36,879 bases of DNA from Pseudomonadota bacterium. Its GTDB lineage: Bacteria > Pseudomonadota > Gammaproteobacteria > Halothiobacillales > Halothiobacillaceae. Shown piece after piece: positions 23,849-31,369 of the stretch. Where the stretch lies: assembly GCA_021795795.1 (NCBI GenBank), contig JAJYPA010000026.1, forward strand, positions 1-36,879, in the 5' to 3' direction. A program made the position numbers and the translations under genes. Numbering within the stretch: the first letter of the stretch is position 1; each line of letters opens with the position of its first letter. The notes beneath the pieces were generated by a model. The model was not told the origin of the DNA. It ran no database searches and saw only the letters and a program-made list of their open reading frames with translations.

Positions 23849-26656
23849 TTATTGATTTGCATTGATCACTTCATTGAATTGTTTTTGACCAGCGAGACTG
23901 GCCTCGTCCATTATTCTGAGCGTCTTCTGAGGACCTTGGCCGCTGTTTCCGGTGTTTTCCTTCTGGTTATCCAGCAAAAAACGGGCGGTCGTGGTGGACT
24001 GGATACCACTTTCTTCTTGCAACTTTTCAGCCTGAGCGGCCCCTGTCGAAAAACCTTCGATTTTCCAGCCTGACGATTCTGCGGCCTGACGTACAAATTC
24101 CAATAAGGTTGTTTTACCGGTCCCTGCTAGTCCTTGAACCCCCGAAAACTGATCATTTTTGGTCAGTATCATTCCCGCAGCATTTCTTTGCTCTGAGGAA
24201 AGAGAGAAGCCTTTTTCCTTTTCAAACTTGTTGATGGCATCGTTAAATTGTTCTTTAGTCATGACGGCCAAGTGAGCGCCGCGGCCATTCTCCAATGATT
24301 GGGCCATGGATTTTTCCTGGCTCATTGCATCTTTTGTGGTAAAAACTCGCCCCAATATTCCTTTATGAGCTGCCTGGTTTGGATCTTGTGCTGCGCGATC
24401 TATGATCGTGCCGTTTTTTATGGCTCGATCTATTCCTCTTTGCAACGCTGACAATGCGGCATTACCTTCAGAATATCTGGCAGTTTGTTTCCAGAGGTCT
24501 TTTTCTGTGAATCTAAATTCACGCTCGGTGATGTGGGCAATGGCTTTTTGGACGGCGATGTCGGCTTGTGATAGTTTTTTCTCGCCGTTTATGGATATGG
24601 TGGTTATGTCATTTTGCTTTGTCTGACCATTGTCCGGCGTGCTTGAGGTGTTAGGTCTGTCGGGATTCGTCGCCACTACAGTCTTGAGTGGTGCCAGTTC
24701 TTTTTCTTTGTTAGCGTTTCCGGCTGCCTTTTCTTTTAGGTCACGCATTGCGGCTGACTTGGATTTCATGGTGGATATCGCCACGCGCGCGCGCACATAA
24801 AGCCCAGAAAACCCGCCAACCTTTTGCCATTCGGCTCCACCATTCAGCACAGTTCCTGCTGCTTTATTTTTAGCCCATGCAGCACCACGATGGTAAAGTG
24901 CCTTATCATGTGCGCGGAGCGCACCATGTTCCTTACCAAAATAACCTTTTCTGGCTTCATTAATGCCTTTATGCATTTTGCTTGCGGTGTCTTTGCGCGT
25001 TTTCGCACCAAGGTGCCCAAACAGTTCTGACTTGAGTGTTCCACCGCTTTTAAATACACCATTTTTAGTTACTGTATAATCAGTTTTTGTTAGTCCAAGG
25101 TGCCGCCAATTTGAAGACTGCATGCTGGTCTGTTTTCGGTAAAGATCGTCGCGGAATGTCTTACCATCTTTTTGTGTAAAATATCGGTTGCCACTTGAGT
25201 CAAAGTTCACGGCTACTGTGGGGTTTTTAGATAGAGAATCTAGTTTGCTGTTATTCGGCTTGAACCATATTTTGGAGTGAGTTTCCAGCGCGGCTTTAGC
25301 CAGCAATGTATCTTTACTGGCCTTGTCCATGCCTTTCAGACCACGGTCATAGATGGTTTTTCCGGTATCGAATTTTCCTGGTTGCGCTGCGGGTGACTCA
25401 ATTGCGAGGCCAATACGGGGAGAACCAAGATTCAGTTTTGGTGTACCATCCTGACGGCCTTTTGGCGTCCATTCAGTTCCTTGGCTGCGGGTTTTATCGT
25501 CTTGGAATCTGGCTTGGAGACCATTGGACCATTGCTGTTCCTGGCGCAGTGCTGGTGAGAATTCATTGATTCTCTGCCCAGCCCCGCGCCATTTTTGGTC
25601 TTCATGGCCTTGTGGTTTCTGGAATCGGCTACGTTGTTCCTCACGATAGTCGTTTACGTGCTCTTTGGCATATCCATCACGAGCGGCAGGTGTTATTCCA
25701 TTTTCTTTTGCTTCGGCCTGCCATGCCGGTCGATGATCTTCGGCACGTTCCGAGTGTCCAGTCTCCTTATTTTTACGCGTGGCAAAGACTGCAACTTGGC
25801 GGGCTTCCGCGCTTGCTGTTGCTTTGTCCATGCCCTTCTCTTTTAATGCCTGCTCAACCTGCTCAGTACGTTTGCTGAAAACGTCTAATTGCTCTTTTGT
25901 ATATCCGACAATCTCAAAGGATCCTTTCTGGTCCCACTCAACTTGATAACCGAGCTTTTCCAGACCGCGAGCCAATTCATTTTTGTAAACCTGATCGGCA
26001 GTCGCGCGCCACTGAAAGATGCCTTTGCTTTCCAGACTTCGCGCTTTTCCATCCTCTCCATAGGTGACATTCGCCACCAAGACATGCGTGTGTGTTTGCG
26101 GATCACCTTCCCTAGATGTCGCATGCTGAAAACTGGAATAAGTCAAGTTTCCAGTTTTCACAATTTCAGTTGTGGACTTTCCGTTTTCGTCTTTTTCTCC
26201 AGTCGCCACTCGGGTTAGTGCTGCTTTTTCTTCAAGGAAACCCATGGCGGTTTTAATTGCAGCATCATGGGCTTCACGAACGTCTGTTTTTCCCCATACC
26301 TCCGCTTCAAGGGACACAGACTTTGGGGAAGAAAACGTCAAGTCAAAACCCGCTCTGTGTTCAATAACGCTATTCCCGTTTTCGTCTTTTACTGTGCGGC
26401 CCAATTGCTTTACTTCTATCAGACCATCCTTACCAATCTGCTGCACCTTGCCTTCTAAAATCTTCTGGAGGTCTTCCTTGGTTACAGCTTTTCCTTCCAG
26501 GTCCGCCAATTCCGCACCTGCGCCTTGCCAAGTGGAGCTGATCTGGTCCGCATTAGAATAATACGCACCTATTGCCTCCTGACTCTGACCAGAATCAGTT
26601 GAGGTATAGTAGGATGCCGCGCCGGCGGCACTTGTTATTGCCGCAATGTTAATCAT
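23849..26656 (-). CDS. MobF (TrwC/TraI-type) relaxase with truncated helicase
   Basis: A 935-residue N-terminal part of a conjugative relaxase-helicase. It nicks oriT and pilots the strand into the recipient. The tandem catalytic tyrosines are Y16-Y17 (ASYYTS), with a second pair at Y32-Y33. The three-histidine metal site is in QHATSREGDPQTHTH near residues 175-195. An unusually long linker follows (about 300-700). Helicase motif I is GLAGTGKTT and motif II is IMDEASLAG, after which TAA ends the frame. The later motifs continue in frame at 22433-23815. It overlaps the RHH gene by ATGA, so both form the P8 unit. Confidence 0.93.
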   Translation of the reverse strand: MINIAAITSAAGAASYYTSTDSGQSQEAIGAYYSNADQISSTWQGAGAELADLEGKAVTKEDLQKILEGKVQQIGKDGLIEVKQLGRTVKDENGNSVIEHRAGFDLTFSSPKSVSLEAEVWGKTDVREAHDAAIKTAMGFLEEKAALTRVATGEKDENGKSTTEIVKTGNLTYSSFQHATSREGDPQTHTHVLVANVTYGEDGKARSLESKGIFQWRATADQVYKNELARGLEKLGYQVEWDQKGSFEIVGYTKEQLDVFSKRTEQVEQALKEKGMDKATASAEARQVAVFATRKNKETGHSERAEDHRPAWQAEAKENGITPAARDGYAKEHVNDYREEQRSRFQKPQGHEDQKWRGAGQRINEFSPALRQEQQWSNGLQARFQDDKTRSQGTEWTPKGRQDGTPKLNLGSPRIGLAIESPAAQPGKFDTGKTIYDRGLKGMDKASKDTLLAKAALETHSKIWFKPNNSKLDSLSKNPTVAVNFDSSGNRYFTQKDGKTFRDDLYRKQTSMQSSNWRHLGLTKTDYTVTKNGVFKSGGTLKSELFGHLGAKTRKDTASKMHKGINEARKGYFGKEHGALRAHDKALYHRGAAWAKNKAAGTVLNGGAEWQKVGGFSGLYVRARVAISTMKSKSAAMRDLKEKAAGNANKEKELAPLKTVVATNPDRPNTSSTPDNGQTKQNDITTISINGEKKLSQADIAVQKAIAHITEREFRFTEKDLWKQTARYSEGNAALSALQRGIDRAIKNGTIIDRAAQDPNQAAHKGILGRVFTTKDAMSQEKSMAQSLENGRGAHLAVMTKEQFNDAINKFEKEKGFSLSSEQRNAAGMILTKNDQFSGVQGLAGTGKTTLLEFVRQAAESSGWKIEGFSTGAAQAEKLQEESGIQSTTTARFLLDNQKENTGNSGQGPQKTLRIMDEASLAGQKQFNEVINANQ

Positions 26657-26961
26657 ATTTTCTCCAATGAACGCTCAATCTCTGAAGAGATTTGTGCTGC
26701 GGCCTCTTGCGCTATTTCTCTCGCTTCTTCACTGGGTTTTCCGTTTTGTCGAGCCACCAATCCAAGCAATCGTTCAAGCAAGACCAAGAAATAAGCTGAC
26801 ATGCGCCGTTCTGATTGGGCGAGAATCACGGGGTTAACACCACTCAATTCAGCTAGAACCAGCACACGCGCCATGGTAGTAGGTGGCGTGCCGACTTTAC
26901 GCGCCATGGTGCACAGGGTATCGTAATCTTCTTCATTCAGCGAGATGTTTACATGGCGCAT
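26653..26961 (-). CDS. Ribbon-helix-helix relaxosome accessory protein (TrwA-like)
   Basis: A 102-residue protein. Residues 1-45 form an RHH DNA-binding domain (RHVNISLNEEDYDTLCTMARKVG, then a second helix). A long C-terminal helix (SEEAREIAQEAAAQISSEIERS) could tetramerise it. The place directly upstream of a MobF relaxase, with ATGA overlap, matches TrwA of R388, which binds oriT, stimulates nicking and represses its own operon. The predicted binding sites are the GTCGCTAG repeats upstream. Confidence 0.8.
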   Translation of the reverse strand: MRHVNISLNEEDYDTLCTMARKVGTPPTTMARVLVLAELSGVNPVILAQSERRMSAYFLVLLERLLGLVARQNGKPSEEAREIAQEAAAQISSEIERSLEKI

Positions 26962-26979
26962 GATATAGCTCCCGTATGG

Positions 26980-27008
26980 ATATTATTATACTTCATCAGG
27001 AAGCGAAA
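26980..27008 (-). promoter_or_regulatory. Transfer-type promoter P8
   Basis: On the minus strand: TTTCGC, 8 bases, GAAGTA, 3 bases, TAATAT (an overlapping TATAAT is also present). It drives the RHH and relaxase genes. Confidence 0.6.
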
Positions 27009-27062
27009 TGAAAAACCATGAGAGCCATTTCTGGAAAAATAAACAGGTTTAGTTATGGTGCC

Positions 27063-27150
27063 GATAGCGGTCGCTAGTGCCTTTTAGTTCGGGTGTTTTG
27101 TGGTGTTTTTTATGGCTGGTCGCTAGCTATGTTTTGGCTTTGTCGCTAGC
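27063..27150. other. Candidate origin of transfer (oriT)
   Basis: This lies in the 538-bp gap before the relaxosome operon. GTCGCTAG occurs three times (27070, 27119, 27142). A dyad TAGCG-GT-CGCTA sits at 27065-27076. A T/G-rich stretch containing TGTGGTG (27099-27105) followed by TTTTTT and ATGG resembles the nick region of F-like MobF oriTs as I remember it. The gap position beside the RHH and relaxase genes is typical. The rest of the gap (27151-27431) holds a short TGT-repeat run and no gene that I support. Confidence 0.55.
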
Positions 27151-27431
27151 GGGTTTATGCTGTTGTTGTTGTTGGGCTTTTCGAGCGAAGCGAAGCAGTA
27201 GCGGAGCTGCGTAGTCTGTATGCTTTAGGGCCGTGAAACTGCCCGACCCCCAAAACCTTTTTTAATCGAAATAGTTCCCCCGGATCAAAAAATTCGGCAC
27301 ACGGTTTCGGCTCGTCCGCCAAGGAAGACCAAGACTCTTCTCCCGCCAGAGCGCACAGACCGACGACTCCAAATAGATTCACAGGAGACAACATACAACG
27401 CGGATTCATTCAGTGATCAGCAACGGCAAAG

Positions 27432-27459
27432 TTGCACAGATGGATTTTTATGATATAAA
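27432..27459 (+). promoter_or_regulatory. Sigma70-like promoter of the 364-aa lipoprotein
   Basis: TTGCAC and TATAAA separated by 16 bp; predicted start near 27466. This excludes the longer GTG-started frame at 27413 and supports ATG 27500. Confidence 0.55.
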
Positions 27460-27499
27460 GACTCCAGCAACAGACAAAATCAAAATAGGGACTACAGCA

Positions 27500-28594
27500 A
27501 TGCACACACATCAATTTTTCGCAAGGTGGGGACTCCCGGTGTCCGTATTGGCACTTTCCGGGTGTTACGCGCCACCGCCTTCTTTGCCGAAACCGGAAAA
27601 CATGAACATAGCATCGGTTATGGCTGCCGATTGTGGTGGCGGCGCATTGTTATACAAGGCACACCCAGCGGAATGCACCAGACCGATTCAGCCTTATGCA
27701 TGGACCTCGAAGTCCAGCGTGCTGAACGGATCTGCAGTTCTCTTCACAAATTCTTCTACGGCGTTTACGACAACCACATACAAGGGGTTGAGCATTGACC
27801 TGGCCGCAGCACTCCTGGCGTCGGCTGGAAAAGATGCGTCCGGGGGTGAAGGTGCGGCAACGGTTGCCGGCGATGACACTCAATCGCTACCCCTGTCGAA
27901 CATGGTAGCCAACGCCGGTGTTCTCACTGCCGGTGCGGGAGCTGTTGGCGCCGGCGGAAGCCTGGGGTTGGCCGGTATCGCCCTGGGATTGCTTTCCGGA
28001 GGGGGTGGCAATCAGCAGCCCACCTATCATTACACGATAGCAGCAAACCTGCCGTTTTTGTCTTACTATCGATTCTTTCCAAAATCGGTGCTGGCAAAAA
28101 ACGATGTGTTTCACTTCGCGCCGTACATGCAACAAGGGTACGAATTGATACTGAGCGCTCGTGGTGGCACGCCGATCAAACCGGGGAGTCTGATTTTCAA
28201 TGGGCAATTATATTGGTGCGCGGAATCCTTGTGCAACAACACGACCACATTCACGCCGTCTTCGGCGAGCGGTAATAACCACAGATTTAACATTACATGG
28301 TCAACCTCTGTGCGGAAAAATACAGGCTCGCACCTGGTGTTGATGGAGGTTGTCACGCCAGCAAAGCCCATCATAAACCCGAAGGTTGGTTTTATGATCG
28401 CGGTACGGACAGGGCAGCCGAACAATTTTTACAATCCGAAGCAGGTATTGTCGCTACAACGTCACCTGCCGTTCGCCAACAAGTGGTATGCTGTTTTTAA
28501 CACGGAAACACCACAGGGGCTGATGATTGACGTGCTCCACAACGGAAAAGTTTTCAGTGCGTTTCACCAATCCAAGATCGTAGCGGCAAAGTAA
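27500..28594 (+). CDS. Lipoprotein, unknown (364 aa)
   Basis: A 364-residue lipoprotein transcribed away from oriT. Signal peptide with lipobox LSGC (Cys near 22) followed by a Pro-rich linker (YAPPPSLPKP). A Gly/Ala-rich hydrophobic region (GAGAVGAGGSLGLAGIALGLLSGGGG, split by short breaks) lies near residues 165-195 and could span or insert in a membrane. The C-terminal half is beta-rich. It does not match a family I know. ATG 27500 is chosen from the lipobox distance and the promoter; the ribosome site is weak. Its position beside oriT suggests a leading- or lagging-edge transfer gene, perhaps for surface exclusion. Confidence 0.68.
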   Translation: MHTHQFFARWGLPVSVLALSGCYAPPPSLPKPENMNIASVMAADCGGGALLYKAHPAECTRPIQPYAWTSKSSVLNGSAVLFTNSSTAFTTTTYKGLSIDLAAALLASAGKDASGGEGAATVAGDDTQSLPLSNMVANAGVLTAGAGAVGAGGSLGLAGIALGLLSGGGGNQQPTYHYTIAANLPFLSYYRFFPKSVLAKNDVFHFAPYMQQGYELILSARGGTPIKPGSLIFNGQLYWCAESLCNNTTTFTPSSASGNNHRFNITWSTSVRKNTGSHLVLMEVVTPAKPIINPKVGFMIAVRTGQPNNFYNPKQVLSLQRHLPFANKWYAVFNTETPQGLMIDVLHNGKVFSAFHQSKIVAAK

Positions 28595-28799
28595 CAAAAC
28601 CACAGGTACCAAGCCTTATCCACAAAATCCACGGCCCTTGCCCAGACAACGGAGCGGGGTCCAACAGGACCACCGGCGGCAGACTGGGTTGTGGTTGGCA
28701 AGACTGGCGCGTGCGCTGGCTGGTCGTTACACAGTAACGAGCCGTCCACAAGGCGGTGGGGTTTGTGGGTAAGGCGGGTGTGCCGCCCTACCCTACTAT
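28595..28799. other. Intergenic region with DnaA-box-like sites
   Basis: TTATCCACA at 28616-28624 is an exact DnaA-box consensus. TGTGGGTAA at 28764-28772 is the reverse complement with one mismatch. A 7-bp dyad TCGTTAC/GTAACGA lies at 28724-28740. The block could belong to a replication origin or a regulatory site; the iteron region at 32.7 kb is the stronger oriV candidate. Confidence 0.35.
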
Positions 28800-29522
28800 C
28801 TATGCAGCTTCACCCCAATCGGTGACAGATCGCACTCGCCCCCGCACCCACGGGGAATCGCCGCGCTCACCAACTATGATTTTGTGTCTTCCAGAAATCG
28901 TAACAGATTGCTTCTTGTTAGAGATGTTCTGAACTATTTCTATCGCGCCATTCACATACCACTCACGGCAAAAAAGGCGCTTCACCAGCGTCCCTGTGAC
29001 GGATATGCGCTGCAGGCCAATACCGCCAGTTGAAACGCCGTTTTTGCTATTAATCGTCAACTGACTGTTCTGTGGTGGCATTGCCCTCACCGAAACCAAC
29101 AGAATTGCCCCACACCAAACTAATGACCCCACGCTTTCAATCCGAACCCCTGAAATGAACGCCTCCGCCCACGGGACCACTGCATCGGGATCCATCAAGA
29201 AAAATCTCGGATTCCGCCATTTATGGATCTGAAAAAGACACACTTCTCCAGAATCGTCTGTGCTGACTCGGTAATAATTATGGCTTTGACCAATTTGGAC
29301 CACCAGAACCCCGCGTCCTTCGTCACATCCAAACACAGTGATTTTATGCTCCGAATTATCTGCAGCTTCGTCTTCCCAACCAATCGCTATACGCAATTTT
29401 GCGACGGTTTCTTTGACCATTATGGATTGGTCAATTATTGCTCCACAGTCATTTCTACGAACCTGATTAGCATTCATGTTGTGAACCTCTCGCAGTTCAG
29501 TGCGGATTTCAGGGTATGACAT
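28800..29522 (-). CDS. Hypothetical protein (240 aa)
   Basis: A 240-residue soluble protein that I do not recognise. It starts at ATG 29522, with AGGAGA eight bases upstream, and reads MSYPEIRTELREVHN. The N-terminal half is alpha/beta (HKITVFGCDEGRGVLVVQIG); the C-terminal half is rich in Val/Ser/Thr strands (ISVTGTLVKRL, QSVTISGRHKIIVG). It has no signal peptide or clear catalytic motif. A longer frame to 29591 lacks a ribosome site. Last gene of a minus-strand group that begins with the HTH gene at 30490. Confidence 0.6.
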   Translation of the reverse strand: MSYPEIRTELREVHNMNANQVRRNDCGAIIDQSIMVKETVAKLRIAIGWEDEAADNSEHKITVFGCDEGRGVLVVQIGQSHNYYRVSTDDSGEVCLFQIHKWRNPRFFLMDPDAVVPWAEAFISGVRIESVGSLVWCGAILLVSVRAMPPQNSQLTINSKNGVSTGGIGLQRISVTGTLVKRLFCREWYVNGAIEIVQNISNKKQSVTISGRHKIIVGERGDSPWVRGRVRSVTDWGEAA

Positions 29523-29578
29523 GTCGTTTCTCCTAGATTGAATTACCGGGCCAGAAGTTGGCCCGGATTTGTTTAGCC

Positions 29579-29749
29579 TTACCACCAACATGCCTCATCA
29601 ATTGCCTCATCAAGCGACGCCTCGTAGGCCAACACAACCCGCTCACAAAGCGCCTCCAGTACAGCTTCTTCATCGATTTCGTCATTGTGGTTGCTGAATA
29701 AGGCAACGACCTTATCAATATGCGCACCGTGTTCCTGTTCATCAAGCAT
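29579..29749 (-). CDS. Small acidic protein (56 aa)
   Basis: A very acidic 56-residue protein (MLDEQEHGAHIDKVV..., EIDEEAVLEAL, SLDEAIDEACWW) with AAAAGGAG before ATG 29749. A longer competing frame over the same bases is highly basic and lacks a ribosome site, so I reject that one. Small acidic proteins on conjugative elements can mimic DNA (ArdA/Ocr-like), but this one is short and unassigned. It lies 27 bases after the HTH gene. Confidence 0.58.
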   Translation of the reverse strand: MLDEQEHGAHIDKVVALFSNHNDEIDEEAVLEALCERVVLAYEASLDEAIDEACWW

Positions 29750-29776
29750 AAACTTCTCCTTTTCGTGTAAATGCGG

Positions 29777-30490
29777 TTAAAACAATTCTTGCTGTCCAGC
29801 ACCTCCTTGCTCAATAATTAGCCTGTTATTAGCTGCTGTTCGCATATGTTTGGCGATTTGTTGACCGCGCCGCAAAGTGACATTAAGCGACTTTGCAATT
29901 TCTGCTGGGGTCTTTTCCAATTCAGTTAATTGCATATCCACAGCACGCATATCTATGCCATTTTTAAGCAGTTCTTGTTCGCGCTCAGCAGCGGTTTCGG
30001 CCGCAATTAGCCATGCAAGAGCGTCGTCCCCGTTTTCGTTTCCGGTGACAAACTCATGCAAATTGCATTCATCTGAATCGTCCAGTGAAAACGTGTTTTT
30101 ACTGCCCGGTTGCGTTTCCCTGCGCAGCTTTGAACGTGCCGAGTTGAATGTTTTTTCACTTAGGAATGCGCACCCGGCCTCATACAATTCGTCAGAAGTT
30201 GCGCTTTTCAGGCGTACTAACTGCGAATTGATAATGGTTTCCGATTCTTTTATGGTCAACGCGTAGGTTTGGGCGAGTCGAATGATTGGACTTTTATGGG
30301 CACAAATAAGATCGTGGGCAACGTTATCTGTATGCTCATTTTTTTCTTGCTGTTCGGCATAGCGCAGCCAGACCATTGACACCGCGTCTTCAAATGTTGT
30401 GCGGTTAAGCCGTGCGATTTCACTAATTTTGTGTTCATTCTGAAGGTGCACTGGGAGGGCTGACAGCAGGTTTTTTTGCAGAGTATTCAT
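29777..30490 (-). CDS. HTH protein with sigma-region-4-like C-terminus
   Basis: A 237-residue predominantly helical protein. The C-terminal part (about 180-225) has a sigma70 region-4-like helix-turn-helix: VDMQLTELEKTPAEIAKSL then NVTLRRGQQIAKHMRTAA. The N-terminal 150 residues are helical with a basic patch (SARSKLRRETQ) and an acidic loop (DDSDECNLHEF). It could be a divergent sigma factor or a transcription activator and is one candidate regulator for the nine transfer-type promoters. ATG 30490 has TAAGGA about nine bases upstream. It opens a three-gene group with the acidic protein and the 240-aa gene. Confidence 0.55.
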   Translation of the reverse strand: MNTLQKNLLSALPVHLQNEHKISEIARLNRTTFEDAVSMVWLRYAEQQEKNEHTDNVAHDLICAHKSPIIRLAQTYALTIKESETIINSQLVRLKSATSDELYEAGCAFLSEKTFNSARSKLRRETQPGSKNTFSLDDSDECNLHEFVTGNENGDDALAWLIAAETAAEREQELLKNGIDMRAVDMQLTELEKTPAEIAKSLNVTLRRGQQIAKHMRTAANNRLIIEQGGAGQQELF

Positions 30491-30510
30491 GATTGCGATT
30501 CCTTATGACA

Positions 30511-30565
30511 AAATTACGGAATCGGCTATTTATTACATGAAGGACCGCTATTTCTGAAATTACGG
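30511..30565. repeat. Short repeats upstream of the HTH gene
   Basis: AAATTACGG occurs at 30511-30519 and 30557-30565, and (G/C)GCTATTT occurs twice between them. They lie in the leader of the HTH gene and could be autoregulatory sites. Confidence 0.35.
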
Positions 30566-30596
30566 GACCGCCGAAATATCACCGCAGAAACAGAAA

Positions 30597-30989
30597 TTAT
30601 GCGGTTTTTGGGTTCGGAGCTTGGGCGTTTTTAGGCTGGGAATAAGTTATTTTAAGGGATTCAGCGGGGATAGAAAGGCTGATCTGGAAGAACCAGCGGA
30701 GGGAGCGCGGCCTTTCTGGGGAAACATAGAGGACGTTGGCGCCATGGAGCAGGGAGTTAATCCACCTGTCCAGGAACGCGTCAAGCCAGCTGGCCCACTG
30801 TAGAATCAATCCAAGGCCGCCGGCAAACAATATCGTCAAGGCCACCAGAAGACCCAACGGGGTGCATGGGTGCCCAGGATGAAGGATGAGCATCAACAAA
30901 AAGAATATGAAACTCCCAGCCAACACTGGCACCAGCCTCCTTAATGAGGCGGCACGGGTGAAGATTGCATGCTGAGGCTGAGTTTCCAT
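30597..30989 (-). CDS. Two-TM membrane protein (130 aa)
   Basis: A 130-residue protein with hydrophobic helices near residues 20-40 (VLAGSFIFFLLMLIL) and 48-75 (LGLLVALTILFAGGLGLIL), and a basic C-terminus. ATG 30989 falls almost exactly on the start site predicted from a consensus promoter, so this would be a leaderless message. An internal start is also possible: AAGGAGG precedes two GTG codons just before the first helix, which would drop about 20 residues. Family unknown. It stands alone between the HTH gene and the HigB remnant. Confidence 0.6.
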   Translation of the reverse strand: METQPQHAIFTRAASLRRLVPVLAGSFIFFLLMLILHPGHPCTPLGLLVALTILFAGGLGLILQWASWLDAFLDRWINSLLHGANVLYVSPERPRSLRWFFQISLSIPAESLKITYSQPKNAQAPNPKTA

Positions 30990-30996
30990 GGAATTC

Positions 30997-31024
30997 ATTA
31001 TAAGGGATTTTAACAGGGTGTCAA
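30997..31024 (-). promoter_or_regulatory. Consensus sigma70 promoter (TTGACA-16-TATAAT)
   Basis: Both hexamers match the consensus exactly on the minus strand, with a 16-bp spacer. Predicted transcription starts at about 30990, at the ATG of the 130-aa membrane protein. Confidence 0.8.
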
Positions 31025-31143
31025 GCATTACATTTATTGACTTCCTGATGTGATCCATCAAGATACCGAGACAATGCACCACATTAAAATGATGTCATAT
31101 TTCATGCGGTTATAGGATAAGGCGGTGCATGTCACGTGACGCG

Positions 31144-31172
31144 TTTACGGTAAGGTGCTGGAGCGCTATACT
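31144..31172 (+). promoter_or_regulatory. Promoter of the HigB-remnant/ImmA unit
   Basis: TTTACG and TATACT with a 17-bp spacer, ending 20 bases before the ATG of the HigB remnant. It is probably the old toxin-antitoxin promoter and may now drive the membrane protein and metallopeptidase genes. Confidence 0.55.
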
Positions 31173-31192
31173 ATCACGCATGAGGTTACCAG

Positions 31193-31369
31193 ATGATTCA
31201 GGGATTCATGGGCTAGCACGAGAAGCGTCTGAAGGCGCTGCTGGCGCGTCTGAACGCGGCACAGGTGCCTCAGGACATGGATCTACCCGGCAACACACCA
31301 GCACCCGCTCAACGGCACTATGGACGGCTTCTGGGCGGTTTCCATATACGGTGCGGCGACTGGTGGACG
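31193..31369 (+). pseudogene. HigB/RelE-family toxin remnant
   Basis: From ATG 31193 the frame reads MIQGFMG then TAG. It continues HEKRLKALLARLNAAQVP and DMDLPG, which are hallmarks of HigB toxins. After a frameshift it goes on as HPLNGTMDGFWAVSI, the typical HigB C-terminal strand. The core has one nonsense codon, an internal deletion and one frameshift. No HigA antitoxin follows. Confidence 0.75.

Noticed and set aside
27155..27409. 84-codon minus-strand frame in the oriT gap
   Set aside because: No ribosome site, low-complexity tail from the TGT repeats, and it runs through the proposed transfer origin.
29533..29814. 93-codon highly basic minus-strand frame
   Set aside because: The acidic 56-codon frame in the same place has the ribosome site and a sensible composition.
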